Shown piece after piece: positions 38,355-47,100 of a stretch of 64,000 nucleotides of DNA. The notes below the pieces were generated by a model that saw nothing but the letters and a program-made list of their open reading frames with translations, did no database searches and was not told the DNA's origin. Position 1 is the stretch's first letter, and every line of letters starts with the position of its first letter. Made by a program: the position numbers and the translations under genes. The stretch is from contig OZ240678.1 of assembly GCA_965198905.1 (NCBI GenBank), positions 2,480,001 to 2,544,000 on the forward strand, in the 5' to 3' direction. Source of the stretch: CAHJWH01 sp965198905. Its GTDB lineage: Bacteria; Pseudomonadota; Alphaproteobacteria; Caulobacterales; Caulobacteraceae.

Positions 38355-40940
38355 GTGAAGCCCTCGTTCATCGCCCGCGTCGTGGCTGTCTGCTGCCGCT
38401 ACGCCGCCCTGGTGGTGGTGGCCTGCCTGGTGCTGGTGGCGGCTTCGGTCTGGTACGCCTCGCACCATTTCGCCATGTCCGCCGACACCGCGGCGCTGAT
38501 CTCGCCCAAGCTGAAGTGGCGCCAGCAGTCGCAGCGGATGGACAAGGCGTTCCCGCAGAACGCCGACCTCACCGCCGTGGTGATCGATGGCCAGACGCCC
38601 GAACTCGCCGAATCCGCCGCCCAGGCGCTGACCGCCGCCCTTCAGGCCCATTCCGACTTGTTCCTCAGCGTGCGCCGTCCCGATGGCGGTCCCTTCTTCC
38701 AGAAGGAGGGCCTGCTGCTGCTGCCGCTGCCGGAAGTGCGCTCCACCATCAACCAGCTGATGGCGGCCCAGGGCTTTCTGGGTCCGCTGGCCGCCGATCC
38801 CAGCCTTCGCGGGGTGATGGACGCGCTCGACACGGCCATGGTCGGCGTCCAGCACGGCCAGGCCAGCCTGACCCAGCTCGACAAGCCCATGACCGGGCTC
38901 GCCGACGCCCTCGCCAAGGTGGCGGCGGGCCAGCCGGCCTATTTCTCGTGGGAGGCGCTGTTCGCCAGTGGCCCCCATGCGGCGGGCACGCGCCAGTTCA
39001 TCCTGGTGCAGGCCAAGCTCGACTACAGCGCACTGGAGCCGGGCGAGGCGTCCAGCAGCGCCATCCGCAGCATCGCCTCCGGGCTGAAGCTCGATCCCGC
39101 CCACGGGGTGCGGGTGCGGCTGACCGGCTCGGTGCCCCTGGACGACGAGCAGTTCGCCTCGTTGAAGCAGCGGGCGTGGCTGATCCCGATCGTGATGATC
39201 AGCGCCATGCTGGTGATGCTGTGGCTGGGCGTGCGCTCGGTCAAGCTGATCGCCGCCATCCTGATCACCACGGTGGCGGGGCTGGTGATCACCGCCGCTC
39301 TGGGTCTCGCGAGCGTGCACCGCTTCAACCTCATCTCGGTGGCGTTCATCCCGCTGTTCGTGGGGCTGGGGGTGGATTTCGGCATCCAGTTCAGCGTCCG
39401 CTATCGCGCCGAGCGCCTGACCCATCCTGAGTTGAAGGACGCCCTGGCCGCGGCCGGCGCCGGGGTGGGCGGGTCGCTGGCGCTTGCGGCGGCGGCCGTG
39501 GCGCTCGCCTTCTTCGCCTTCCTGCCGACGAGCTATGTGGGCGTGTCCGAGCTCGGGGTGATCGCGGGCGTGGGCATGATCGTGGCCTTCGTCCTGGCCG
39601 TGACCCTCCTTCCGGCGCTGCTGATGCTGTTCAAGCCCGGCGGGGAGTCGCACGAGGTGGGGCTGGAGGCGCTGGCCCCGCTCGATCTCTACCTGCTGGA
39701 GCACCGCAGGCGCGTGCTGGGCATCGCGGGCGGCGCGGCGGTGGTCTGCATCGGGCTGTTGGTCTTCGTGCGCTTCGACTTCAATCCCCTGCATCTGCAG
39801 AGCCCCCACGGAGAGGCCATCAGCACCGTCTACGACCTGATGAAGGACCCCCAGGAGACGCCCAACACCTTGGACGTGCTGGCCCCCGACCTCACCGCCG
39901 CCGATGCGCTGGCGACCCGGCTGGGTAAGCTGCCGCAGGTGTCGCAGACCCTGACGCTCAGCACCTTCATTCCGTCGGACCAGACCGCGAAGCTGGCCGC
40001 GATCAGCGACGCCAACCTGCTGCTCGATCCCACCGTCAATCCCTTCGAGGTGCAGCCGGCGCCCACCGACGCCGAGGTCGTGTCCAGCCTGACCCGGACC
40101 AGCGGCGATCTTCTCGCCGCCGCCAAGATCTCCACCGGCCAGCCCGCGACCGAGGCGAGGCGTCTGGCGGACGTGCTCGCCAAGCTGGCGGCGGGTCCGC
40201 CGTCCATGCGACAGGCTGCAACCACCACGCTGATCCCGCCGCTCAACACCCTGCTGGACCAGCTCCGCGCCCTCTTGCAGGCCCAGCCGGTCACCCGCGC
40301 GTCGCTGCCGCCGGAGCTGGTGCGTGACTGGATGACGCCTTCAGGTCAGGCGCGCGTGTCGGTCTTCCCGAGCGGTGATTCCAACAACAACACCGTGCTG
40401 GCCCGGTTCACCAAGGCTGTCCGGGAGGTCGCGCCGGACGCGGTCGGCACGCCGCTGTCCATCCAGGAGGCCGGGCGCACCATCTACACCGCCTTCCTGC
40501 AGGCGGGGGCGCTGTCGCTGGTGGTGATCGTGGCGCTGCTGGCGGCGGTGCTGCGCAAGCTCAGCGACGTGGCCCTGACCCTCGCGCCCATTCTGCTGAC
40601 TGGCCTGCTGACCCTGGCCACCTGCGTGGTGATCGGTCAGCCGCTGAACTTCGCCAACATCATCGCCTTTCCGCTGCTGCTGGGCATCGGGGTGGCGTTC
40701 AACATCTATTTCGTCATCGCCTGGCGCAACGGCGAGACCAATCTCCTGAGCTCGAGCCTGGCCCGGGCGGTGCTGTTCAGCGCCCTGACGACGGGGGCGG
40801 CCTTTGGAAGCCTGATCCTCTCGCCCCATCCGGGGACCGCAGGTATCGGAGAGTTGCTGATGATCGCGCTCGGATGGACGCTGGTGACCGCCCTGCTGTT
40901 CGAACCGGCCCTGCTCGGACCGCCGCCGGTTCGCCGTTAG
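38355..40940 (+). CDS. hpnN: Hopanoid-associated RND transporter HpnN
   Basis: The protein has 861 residues from the GTG at 38355, which has GGAG eight bases upstream. There is an N-terminal helix (RYAALVVVACLVLVAASVWY), a large periplasmic loop, helices with FIPLFVGLGVDFGIQFSVRY then RAER (the MMPL/RND signature), a second loop, and a second helix bundle (ALSLVVIVALLAAVLRKLSD, NIIAFPLLLGIGVAFNIYF). HpnN moves hopanoids from the inner to the outer membrane in Rhodopseudomonas-type bacteria. It is convergent with hpnM, ending four bases away. Confidence 0.92.
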   Translation: MKPSFIARVVAVCCRYAALVVVACLVLVAASVWYASHHFAMSADTAALISPKLKWRQQSQRMDKAFPQNADLTAVVIDGQTPELAESAAQALTAALQAHSDLFLSVRRPDGGPFFQKEGLLLLPLPEVRSTINQLMAAQGFLGPLAADPSLRGVMDALDTAMVGVQHGQASLTQLDKPMTGLADALAKVAAGQPAYFSWEALFASGPHAAGTRQFILVQAKLDYSALEPGEASSSAIRSIASGLKLDPAHGVRVRLTGSVPLDDEQFASLKQRAWLIPIVMISAMLVMLWLGVRSVKLIAAILITTVAGLVITAALGLASVHRFNLISVAFIPLFVGLGVDFGIQFSVRYRAERLTHPELKDALAAAGAGVGGSLALAAAAVALAFFAFLPTSYVGVSELGVIAGVGMIVAFVLAVTLLPALLMLFKPGGESHEVGLEALAPLDLYLLEHRRRVLGIAGGAAVVCIGLLVFVRFDFNPLHLQSPHGEAISTVYDLMKDPQETPNTLDVLAPDLTAADALATRLGKLPQVSQTLTLSTFIPSDQTAKLAAISDANLLLDPTVNPFEVQPAPTDAEVVSSLTRTSGDLLAAAKISTGQPATEARRLADVLAKLAAGPPSMRQAATTTLIPPLNTLLDQLRALLQAQPVTRASLPPELVRDWMTPSGQARVSVFPSGDSNNNTVLARFTKAVREVAPDAVGTPLSIQEAGRTIYTAFLQAGALSLVVIVALLAAVLRKLSDVALTLAPILLTGLLTLATCVVIGQPLNFANIIAFPLLLGIGVAFNIYFVIAWRNGETNLLSSSLARAVLFSALTTGAAFGSLILSPHPGTAGIGELLMIALGWTLVTALLFEPALLGPPPVRR

Positions 40941-40944
40941 GCCC

Positions 40945-41580
40945 TCAGCCCTTGGCCAGCTTATCCGCCAAGTCGTTGATCTTAGTGACCAGGGCCGGGG
41001 CGCCGCCGCTCTGCAGGGTGCTGGCGAAGTCCGCCCGCTGCTGGCTGAGCTGGCTGATGCTGCCGTTGAAATAGACGTCGATGATCTTCCACTGGCCCGT
41101 ATTCGACTGCCGCATGCGGTAAGCCAGATCCACCGGCGTGCCTTTGGCTGTGACCAGCTGGGTGTGGACGAGCTTGTCGGGACCGCGGGTGTCGACTTTG
41201 CCGATGTCGAACTTCTCGCCGTCGTAGCTGTTGAAGTTCTTGGCCCAGGTCGCGGTGCTGAAGCGGGTGAAGGCGGCCAGGAGCGAGGCTTGGTCTGATG
41301 CGGGCAGCGTGGTCCAGGTTGGACCGACCGCGAAATGGATCATCAGGGGCAGATCGAACGCCTCCTTCACCGCGGGCTCCATCCTGCGGTAGCGGCCTTC
41401 GAAGCCAAGCGTGCGCCCCTGCTTCATGGTGGCGAGGAGGGCATCGTCGAAGCGCTGAACCTGCTGGGCGGCGGGATCTGCAACCTGGGTCTGCGCCTGG
41501 GCGACGGCTGGCGCGACCAGCGCCGGAGCAGCGCTTCCCAGAATGGCGAGGGCGCAGAGGGTGGAAGTCGCCGGTCTCAT
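40945..41580 (-). CDS. hpnM: HpnM, hopanoid-associated MlaC/Ttg2D-like periplasmic protein
   Basis: The protein has 211 residues from the ATG at 41580; an ATG 12 bases upstream is also possible. A signal peptide (about residues 1-30: RPATSTLCALAILGSAAPAL then APAVAQAQ) is followed by a Ttg2D/MlaC fold with FDLPLMIHFAVGPTWTTLP, LLAAFTRFSTATWAKNFNSY, YRMRQSNTGQWKIIDVYFNG and ISQLSQQRADFASTLQSGG, the family signatures. MlaC-like proteins carry lipids across the periplasm. Here it probably serves hopanoid transport with HpnN. It is on the opposite strand to hpnN, tail to tail. Confidence 0.88.
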   Translation of the reverse strand: MRPATSTLCALAILGSAAPALVAPAVAQAQTQVADPAAQQVQRFDDALLATMKQGRTLGFEGRYRRMEPAVKEAFDLPLMIHFAVGPTWTTLPASDQASLLAAFTRFSTATWAKNFNSYDGEKFDIGKVDTRGPDKLVHTQLVTAKGTPVDLAYRMRQSNTGQWKIIDVYFNGSISQLSQQRADFASTLQSGGAPALVTKINDLADKLAKG

Positions 41581-41684
41581 GGTCAGACACATCCTCGAAC
41601 TGGAAACGTGGCCCTCAGACCCGAAGCCCGGACCTTGGCGGCTGCACGCTGAACGTAGGCTGACCGGCTTGGTTTCCAAGCGGC

Positions 41685-42599
41685 TCACGCCTCGCGGTGC
41701 ACTAGGTAGGCGGGCAGGTGACGCAAGGCGTCCGCCGCGGGGCCGTAGCCCGAGAGGCTGGAGGCCGCGCGCTCGGCGATCGTCAGCGCCTCGCGTCTGG
41801 CGCCCTCCACCCCCAGTAGGGAGACGAGCGTGGCCTTGCCCGCGTCCGCGTCCTTGCCGACCGCCTTGCCGGCCTTTTCCTCGGTGCTGGTGGCGTCGAT
41901 CAGGTCGTCGGCGATCTGGAAGGCCAGCCCCAGGTCCTGGGCGTAGGCCCGTAGGCGCTCGCAATCGGCGGCCGGCGCCTGGCCCAGGATCGGCCCTGCC
42001 TCGCAGGAGAACTCGAACAGGGCGCCGGTCTTCATCCGCTGCAGCTGGGCGACCTGCTCGGGGCTGAAGTCGTGGTCTGGCGCCACGATGTCCATCATCT
42101 GGCCGCCCACCATGCCCTCGGCGCCGCTGGCCCGGGCCAGACGCGCGCTGAGACGGCAGCGGACCTCCGCGTCCGGGTGCGTGGCGGGGTCGGCCAGCAC
42201 CTCGAAGGCCAGGGTCAGCAGGGCGTCGCCGGCCAGCACGGCGGTGGCCTCGTCGAACTTCCGGTGCGTGGTCGGCTGGCCGCGACGCAGGTCGTCGTCG
42301 TCCATGCAGGGCAGGTCGTCATGCACCAGCGAATAGGTGTGCACCATCTCGATCGCCGCCGCGGCCCGCAGCGCCCCTCCCCGCGGCGCGCCGAACAGGG
42401 CCGCGCCCTGCAGGATCAGGAAGGGCCGCATCCGCTTGCCGCCTACGGTGATGGCGTAGCGCATAGCGTCCTGCACCCGGCCATGGGGGGCGTCGGTATG
42501 CGGCAGCAGCCGGTCCAGCTCGACGTTCACCGCCTGCGCGGCCTGGCTCAGCGCGATCTGAAGCGCGCTCTGATCGGGCTGTTCCACCTGTAGCTTCAT
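41685..42599 (-). CDS. ispA: Polyprenyl (farnesyl) diphosphate synthase
   Basis: The protein has 304 residues from the ATG at 42599; an ATG 21 bases upstream is an alternative. It has the first Asp-rich motif in MVHTYSLVHDDLPCMDDDDL, the GKRMRPFL box, GQMMDIVAPD and the second Asp-rich motif FQIADDLIDATSTEEKAGK. Two residues (Tyr-Ser) at the chain-length positions before the first Asp motif fit a short-chain product such as FPP. It supplies the C15 units that HpnC and HpnD join. It is located between hpnM and the divergent ispH, within the hopanoid locus. Confidence 0.9.
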   Translation of the reverse strand: MKLQVEQPDQSALQIALSQAAQAVNVELDRLLPHTDAPHGRVQDAMRYAITVGGKRMRPFLILQGAALFGAPRGGALRAAAAIEMVHTYSLVHDDLPCMDDDDLRRGQPTTHRKFDEATAVLAGDALLTLAFEVLADPATHPDAEVRCRLSARLARASGAEGMVGGQMMDIVAPDHDFSPEQVAQLQRMKTGALFEFSCEAGPILGQAPAADCERLRAYAQDLGLAFQIADDLIDATSTEEKAGKAVGKDADAGKATLVSLLGVEGARREALTIAERAASSLSGYGPAADALRHLPAYLVHREA

Positions 42600-42857
42600 C
42601 TCACGGTCGCCATCTCGCATGGCCCCGCCTAGCCGCCGAACCGACCCGCCGTCTAGCCCGGCGAGCCGTGGCGGAGCGTGACCTCGGCGCACCAACCGCG
42701 ACCAAATCGGCCACAGAAGCCGATACCGTTCAGCTCGGCGGTTTCAACGCGCCCCTGCAGGACCTACTCTGCAAGGCTGCAACAGAGTCGGCTGCGGCCC
42801 GGACGCGTCCGGGCGCGATCGCCGCGTCTGTCGCGAAGTGGGGGCGGAGAGATCGCA

Positions 42858-43814
42858 TTGCGGGTGGTTCTGGCTCAGCCACGGGGTTTCTGCGCCGGCG
42901 TCGTGCGCGCCATCGACATCGTCGAGCGCGCCCTGACCCTCTATGGCCAGCCCGTCTATGTGCGCCACGAGATCGTGCACAACCGCCATGTGGTGGACAA
43001 CCTGAAGGCCAAGGGCGCCCTGTTCGTCGAGGAGCTGGACGAGGTGCCTGACGGCGCGGTGACCGTGTTCAGCGCTCACGGCGTCTCGCGCACCATCGAG
43101 GCGGAGGCCCGTGGTCGCGGCCTGCCGGTGCTGGATGCGACCTGCCCCCTGGTGGCCAAGGTGCACAACCAGGCTAACCGCTATGTCTCCCGTGGGCGTG
43201 GCCTGATCCTGATCGGCCACGCCGGCCACCCCGAGGTGGAGGGCACCATGGGCCAGGTGGACGCGCCGGTGGCGCTCGTCTCCACCACCGCCGACGTGGC
43301 GGCGCTGGACTTCTCCACCGACGCGCCCCTGGCCTACGTCACCCAGACCACGCTCAGCGTGGACGACACCCGCGCGGTGATCGCCGCGCTCAAAGCCCGC
43401 TTCACCGACATCACCGGTCCTGACACCTCCGACATCTGCTACGCTACCCAGAACCGCCAGACCGCGGTGCGCGAGCTATGCAAGGTGGTGGACGTGCTGC
43501 TGGTGGTGGGGGCCAAGAACAGCTCCAACTCCAACCGGCTCTGCGAGATCGGGACGGAGGAGGGGCTGCCGAGCTACCTGATCGCCGACGGCGGCGAGCT
43601 GGACCCCGCCTGGGTGGCCGGCGTGCAGACCGTCGGCCTCACCGCCGGGGCCTCTGCGCCTGAGGAACTGATCCTGAGCGTTATCGAGGCCTTGCGCCTT
43701 ACCAACATGGTCGAGGTCACCCAGATGAATGGCATCCGGGAGGATATCGAGTTCCGCCTCCCCGCCGAACTGCGGACACCAGCCGAAACGCGGGCCGAGC
43801 AGGTTCCCGCCTAG
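42858..43814 (+). CDS. ispH: 4-hydroxy-3-methylbut-2-enyl diphosphate reductase IspH
   Basis: The protein has 318 residues from a TTG with GGAG eight bases upstream; this is close to E. coli IspH (316). Fe-S ligand Cys are in RGFCAGVVRAIDIVERAL, VLDATCPLVAKVHNQANRY and DTSDICYATQNRQTAVREL. The substrate-binding His and Glu occur in VRHEIVHNRHVVDNL and VFSAHGVS. It makes IPP and DMAPP in the last step of the MEP path. Its place between ispA and hpnH links precursor supply to hopanoid synthesis. A perfect 16-bp palindrome follows before hpnH. Confidence 0.95.
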   Translation: MRVVLAQPRGFCAGVVRAIDIVERALTLYGQPVYVRHEIVHNRHVVDNLKAKGALFVEELDEVPDGAVTVFSAHGVSRTIEAEARGRGLPVLDATCPLVAKVHNQANRYVSRGRGLILIGHAGHPEVEGTMGQVDAPVALVSTTADVAALDFSTDAPLAYVTQTTLSVDDTRAVIAALKARFTDITGPDTSDICYATQNRQTAVRELCKVVDVLLVVGAKNSSNSNRLCEIGTEEGLPSYLIADGGELDPAWVAGVQTVGLTAGASAPEELILSVIEALRLTNMVEVTQMNGIREDIEFRLPAELRTPAETRAEQVPA

Positions 43815-43825
43815 ACTAGACCCCT

Positions 43826-43841
43826 CGCGCCACGTGGCGCG
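43826..43841. promoter_or_regulatory. 16-bp perfect palindrome between ispH and hpnH
   Basis: CGCGCCACGTGGCGCG lies 12 bases after the ispH stop and 52 bases before hpnH. It may be a transcription attenuator hairpin or a site for a dimeric regulator (the core CACGTG is an E-box-like palindrome). No U-run follows. Confidence 0.35.
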
Positions 43842-43892
43842 GCTTACCCCCGCCGTGCCCCTCCCCGGGCGCGGCACAGACAGGAGTGCGGC

Positions 43893-45044
43893 ATGGGCTT
43901 TCCCCTGCAGCAGGCGGCCCGGATCGGGGCCTACGTGATGAAGCAGCGCGTCACCGGCGTGAAGCGCTATCCCCTGGTGCTGATGCTGGAGCCGCTGTTC
44001 CGCTGCAACCTGGCCTGCGCCGGCTGCGGCAAGATCGACTATCCCGACGAAATCCTGAACCAGCGCCTGTCGTATGAGCAGTGCATGGAGGCGATCGACG
44101 AGTGCGGCGCCCCCGCGGTGTCCATCGCCGGCGGCGAGCCGCTGCTGCACCGGGACATGCCGCGCATCGTCAAGGGCTTCATCGCCAAGAAGAAGTTCGT
44201 CATCCTCTGCACCAACGCGCTGTTGATGAAAAAGAAGATCGACCAGTACGAGCCCAACGAGTTCTTCACCTGGTCCATCCACCTGGACGGCGACCAGGCC
44301 ATGCACGACAAGTCGGTGTGCGAGGACGGCGTCTACCAGAAGGCGGTGGAGGCGATCCAGCTCGCAAAGTCCAAGGGCTTCCGCACCCAGATCAACTGCA
44401 CCGTGTTCGACGGCGCCGACCCTGAGCGGCTGGCCGCCTTCTTCGACGACATGAAGGCCATCGGCTGCGACGGCATCACCATCTCCCCCGGCTACGCCTA
44501 TGAGCGCGCGCCGGACCAGGAGCACTTCCTCAATCGCGCCAAGACCAAGCAGTTCTTCCGCGACGTGCTGAAGCGCGGCCGTGGCGGGCGCAACTGGAAC
44601 TTCACCAATTCTTCCCTGTTCATGGACTTCCTGGCCGGCAACCAGACCTATGAGTGCACGCCCTGGTCCATGCCCGCGCGCACAGTGTTCGGCTGGCAGA
44701 AGCCCTGCTACCTGCTCGGCGAAGGCTACACCAAGACCTTCCGCGAATTGATGGACGACACCAAGTGGGACGACTACGGCGTCGGCAAATACGAGAAGTG
44801 CGCCGACTGCATGGTCCATTGCGGCTTCGAAGGCACCGCCACCACCGACGCGGTGAAGAACCCGCTGAAGATGTTCATGGTCTCCATGCGCGGCGTGAAG
44901 ACCGACGGCCCCACGGCCCCGGACATCAGCCTCGCCCACCAGCGCAAGGCCGACTACGTTTTCTCGGACCACGTGGAGAAGAAGCTAACCGAGATCAGGA
45001 TCGCCAACCCCAAGGCGTCCAAGAAGGTCGTGACGGTTCAGTAG
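43893..45044 (+). CDS. hpnH: HpnH, radical SAM adenosylhopane synthase
   Basis: The protein has 383 residues with AGGAG before the ATG. The radical-SAM Cys triad is in PLFRCNLACAGCGKIDYP (C-x3-C-x2-C), followed by VSIAGGEPLLHRDMPRIVKG (SAM Gly-Gly-Glu) and further Cys near the end (KYEKCADCMVHCGFEGT), a DUF3463-type C-terminus. HpnH joins the 5'-deoxyadenosyl radical to diploptene, the first step of C35 hopanoids. The 3' end overlaps the convergent hpnG gene by 60 bases, an odd arrangement since the product of HpnH is the substrate of HpnG. Confidence 0.95.
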   Translation: MGFPLQQAARIGAYVMKQRVTGVKRYPLVLMLEPLFRCNLACAGCGKIDYPDEILNQRLSYEQCMEAIDECGAPAVSIAGGEPLLHRDMPRIVKGFIAKKKFVILCTNALLMKKKIDQYEPNEFFTWSIHLDGDQAMHDKSVCEDGVYQKAVEAIQLAKSKGFRTQINCTVFDGADPERLAAFFDDMKAIGCDGITISPGYAYERAPDQEHFLNRAKTKQFFRDVLKRGRGGRNWNFTNSSLFMDFLAGNQTYECTPWSMPARTVFGWQKPCYLLGEGYTKTFRELMDDTKWDDYGVGKYEKCADCMVHCGFEGTATTDAVKNPLKMFMVSMRGVKTDGPTAPDISLAHQRKADYVFSDHVEKKLTEIRIANPKASKKVVTVQ

Positions 45045-45869
45045 GGCCAGCCGGCGGAAGGCGACCTCCGCCTCCCGCCCCGTGCGGATCAGGGCGGGGA
45101 GCTGGCGGGGGTCGCGCGCCAGGGCCTTCACGACGGCGAGGACATCCATCCCGCCGTCCGCCTTCATGCCCGCCTGAGCGGCCTTCGGCAGAGCCCGGTC
45201 CGCCCCGTCGGAGATGACGCGCAGCGCCGCGAAGGGAATGCCGTGCTCGGCGGCGAAGGCGGCGGCGACGTGGCTCTCCATGTCCACCGCCAGGGCGCCG
45301 GTTGCGGCGTGCAGCGCGGCCTTGGCCGCGGCGTCCACCACCATAACGTCGCTCCCGGCGATGGCCCCTGTGAAGAGGCGGGATCGGGGGTGCGACCCCT
45401 CACCCTCCCATCGCTGCGCGACGGGCCATTCCGTTTCGGTCGCCTTCGCAACCGATCTGCTGCGCAGACCACTCCAAACCCTCTCCCGCAGGGGGAGAGG
45501 GGGCGACCCTTGCTCCCTCTCCCCTTGCGGGAGAGGGAAGCGGCCCGCGCTGCTCTGCGGCGTGGGAAGGGTGAGGGGTCGCAGTGCGTCGTCCAGCTGC
45601 CTGGTCAGGCCCGCGTCGGTAGGCCAGCTTCGAGCGCTCTCGACGATCCGATCGGCGACGACCCAGTCCCCCACATCGAGCCCCGGCGAGAGCGCCCCGC
45701 CCAACCCGATGCTGATGACAGCGCGTGGGCGCTGTGGCTCCGCGAGGCGCTCCATCTGCGCCCGCAGACTTGAAGCCTGTCCACCGCCCGCCGCCGCTAC
45801 GATCCCTGGCCCCCCAACCAGCTTGGCTTCCCGCTGGAGACCGACAACGGCGATAAGCGGCGCGACCAT
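44985..45869 (-). CDS. hpnG: HpnG, hopanoid nucleoside phosphorylase, with an in-frame palindromic-repeat insert
   Basis: The protein has 294 residues. The fold is that of nucleoside phosphorylase/MTAN: LIAVVGLQREAKLVGGPGIV, RAVISIGLGGALSPGLDVGD, WVVADRIV, then LAVDMESHVAAAFAAEHGIP with the base- and ribose-binding Met-Glu, and ALRVISDGADRALP with the catalytic Asp. HpnG removes adenine from adenosylhopane. Residues about 97-160 (for example FPLPQGEREQGSPPLPLRER) are unlike any phosphorylase part and come from the repeat at 45391-45583; without them the length is about 230, normal for the family. The insert falls between the mid-domain strand and the active-site Met-Glu part, so it may form a surface loop or harm activity. 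Confidence 0.85.
   Translation of the reverse strand: MVAPLIAVVGLQREAKLVGGPGIVAAAGGGQASSLRAQMERLAEPQRPRAVISIGLGGALSPGLDVGDWVVADRIVESARSWPTDAGLTRQLDDALRPLTLPTPQSSAGRFPLPQGEREQGSPPLPLRERVWSGLRSRSVAKATETEWPVAQRWEGEGSHPRSRLFTGAIAGSDVMVVDAAAKAALHAATGALAVDMESHVAAAFAAEHGIPFAALRVISDGADRALPKAAQAGMKADGGMDVLAVVKALARDPRQLPALIRTGREAEVAFRRLALLNRHDLLGRLGVGDPDLG
45391..45583. repeat. Compound palindromic repeat inserted in frame in hpnG
   Basis: The outer ends are perfect complements: TGCGACCCCTCACCCT at 45391-45406, and AGGGTGAGGGGTCGCA at 45568-45583. Inside are further stems, for example CCCTCTCCCGCAGGGGGAGA, and CCCTCTCCCCTTGCGGGAGA with AAGGG-type ends. The whole is 193 bp and open in the hpnG frame for its full length, adding about 64 residues. 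It is longer than, but built like, the elements at 24757 and 33053. Confidence 0.88.
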
Positions 45870-46293
45870 GGCCCACGCCTAGCCGTGTAGTGGCGCTCCC
45901 TGCAAGCGGACGTTCCAAGAGTCTTTTGCGGGTGGAACCTTGCCGATAAGCCTCGGCCGGGGAACTTCGCGGTTTGGGGAGGTAACCCACACCTCTCGAA
46001 AGTCGCCAGTCGGCGGAGTTACGAGAGACCTCAAGCGAGAGAGGCTACTGAGGCACCTTGTGTGCCGCCTAGCGCGTCAACCGACATTCGTCGGCGAAGG
46101 TTGCGATAACGGAGGTTTTCGCGAGGCGGCCAACTCACTACTCTGGGGTCAGATACAGTGCCGCCACCTAGGCATGCCAATGTAGGTCTCCACCCAAACC
46201 GCTCGCCGTCAGAGCGAGATCACACGGGATTTTCCACGGAGTTGCAAGTCCTTGCCGTCAATGTATAGTTTGTCATCAAACTCGGAGAGAGTG
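45870..46293. other. Gap upstream of the FkbM gene without a supported gene
   Basis: 424 bases. The GC content falls towards the right, into the AT-rich FkbM gene. I see only small imperfect hairpins (such as CTCG...CGAG near 46201-46220) and the sequence CTGGGGTCAGATACAG at 46143-46158, which resembles the GGGGTCAG ends often seen near REP-associated transposase remnants. No reading frame or RNA gene is supported. Confidence 0.4.
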
Positions 46294-47100
46294 ATGGATT
46301 TAAACTGGTGGGCTACGCAGTTTTGGCGGGACACGGCCGCATTCGGATTAAAAGCCGCGACATCAAATATGCGCAGGGTCATACCGTCACCGCTCACGGC
46401 TATTGGTATTCCAGAATATAAGAAGATTTACATAAGACCGTTTGATAGCGACTATGCAACTATTTTCCAGGTCTTTGGTCAAAAAGAATATCACGTTAGT
46501 GTGCCGAATTTCCAGAAGAGGCTAAGTGAGCGCTACCAATCGATCATAGATGCAGGGCGTGACCCCATAATTGTTGATGCTGGAGCTAATATAGGTGCCG
46601 CTTCACTTTGGTTTCGACTACTGTATCCACGTGCCAAGATAGTTGCCATTGAACCCGATCCAGAAAATGTCAAAGTCTTAAAGCTAAACGTCGATCCCTA
46701 TCTCGAGATTAGCGTTTGCGAGGCCGCGCTCGGCAGCAGCCCCGGTTACGCCCAAATGGCAAGGAAGGAGCAGTCATGGGCGCTCACAACGCAGCGTGCA
46801 CTTGGAGGGTGTGAAATAATGACCGTAAACGACGCTATAAAGTCGATCCCGAATGGTGAACCATTTCTAATCAAAATAGATATAGAGGGATTTGAGCGGG
46901 ACGTATTCTCGGTCAATACTGACTGGATAGACAATTTCGCCGGCATATTTATCGAGCCACATGACTGGCTATTCCCCGGCGAGGGGATCAGTAAAAACCT
47001 ACAGAGGGCAATGGCGGGTCGCGATTTCGAGTTTTTCATCAATGGAGAGAACATCATCTACGTTCGCCTTAACGAAAACCCGAGGCTAAACTCCAACTGA
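46294..47100 (+). CDS. FkbM-family SAM-dependent methyltransferase
   Basis: The protein has 268 residues from the ATG at 46294, with GGAG six bases upstream; the open frame extends 14 codons earlier. The SAM-binding motif is IIVDAGANIGAASLWFRLLY, then KIVAIEPDPENVKVLKLNV (acidic SAM loop), and FLIKIDIEGFERDVF is the FkbM hallmark Lys-x-Asp-x-Glu-Gly. The DNA is much richer in A and T than its surroundings, with matching codon use, so recent transfer is likely. FkbM enzymes O-methylate sugars or polyketides. No glycan genes are adjacent, so its target is unknown. Confidence 0.85.
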   Translation: MDLNWWATQFWRDTAAFGLKAATSNMRRVIPSPLTAIGIPEYKKIYIRPFDSDYATIFQVFGQKEYHVSVPNFQKRLSERYQSIIDAGRDPIIVDAGANIGAASLWFRLLYPRAKIVAIEPDPENVKVLKLNVDPYLEISVCEAALGSSPGYAQMARKEQSWALTTQRALGGCEIMTVNDAIKSIPNGEPFLIKIDIEGFERDVFSVNTDWIDNFAGIFIEPHDWLFPGEGISKNLQRAMAGRDFEFFINGENIIYVRLNENPRLNSN

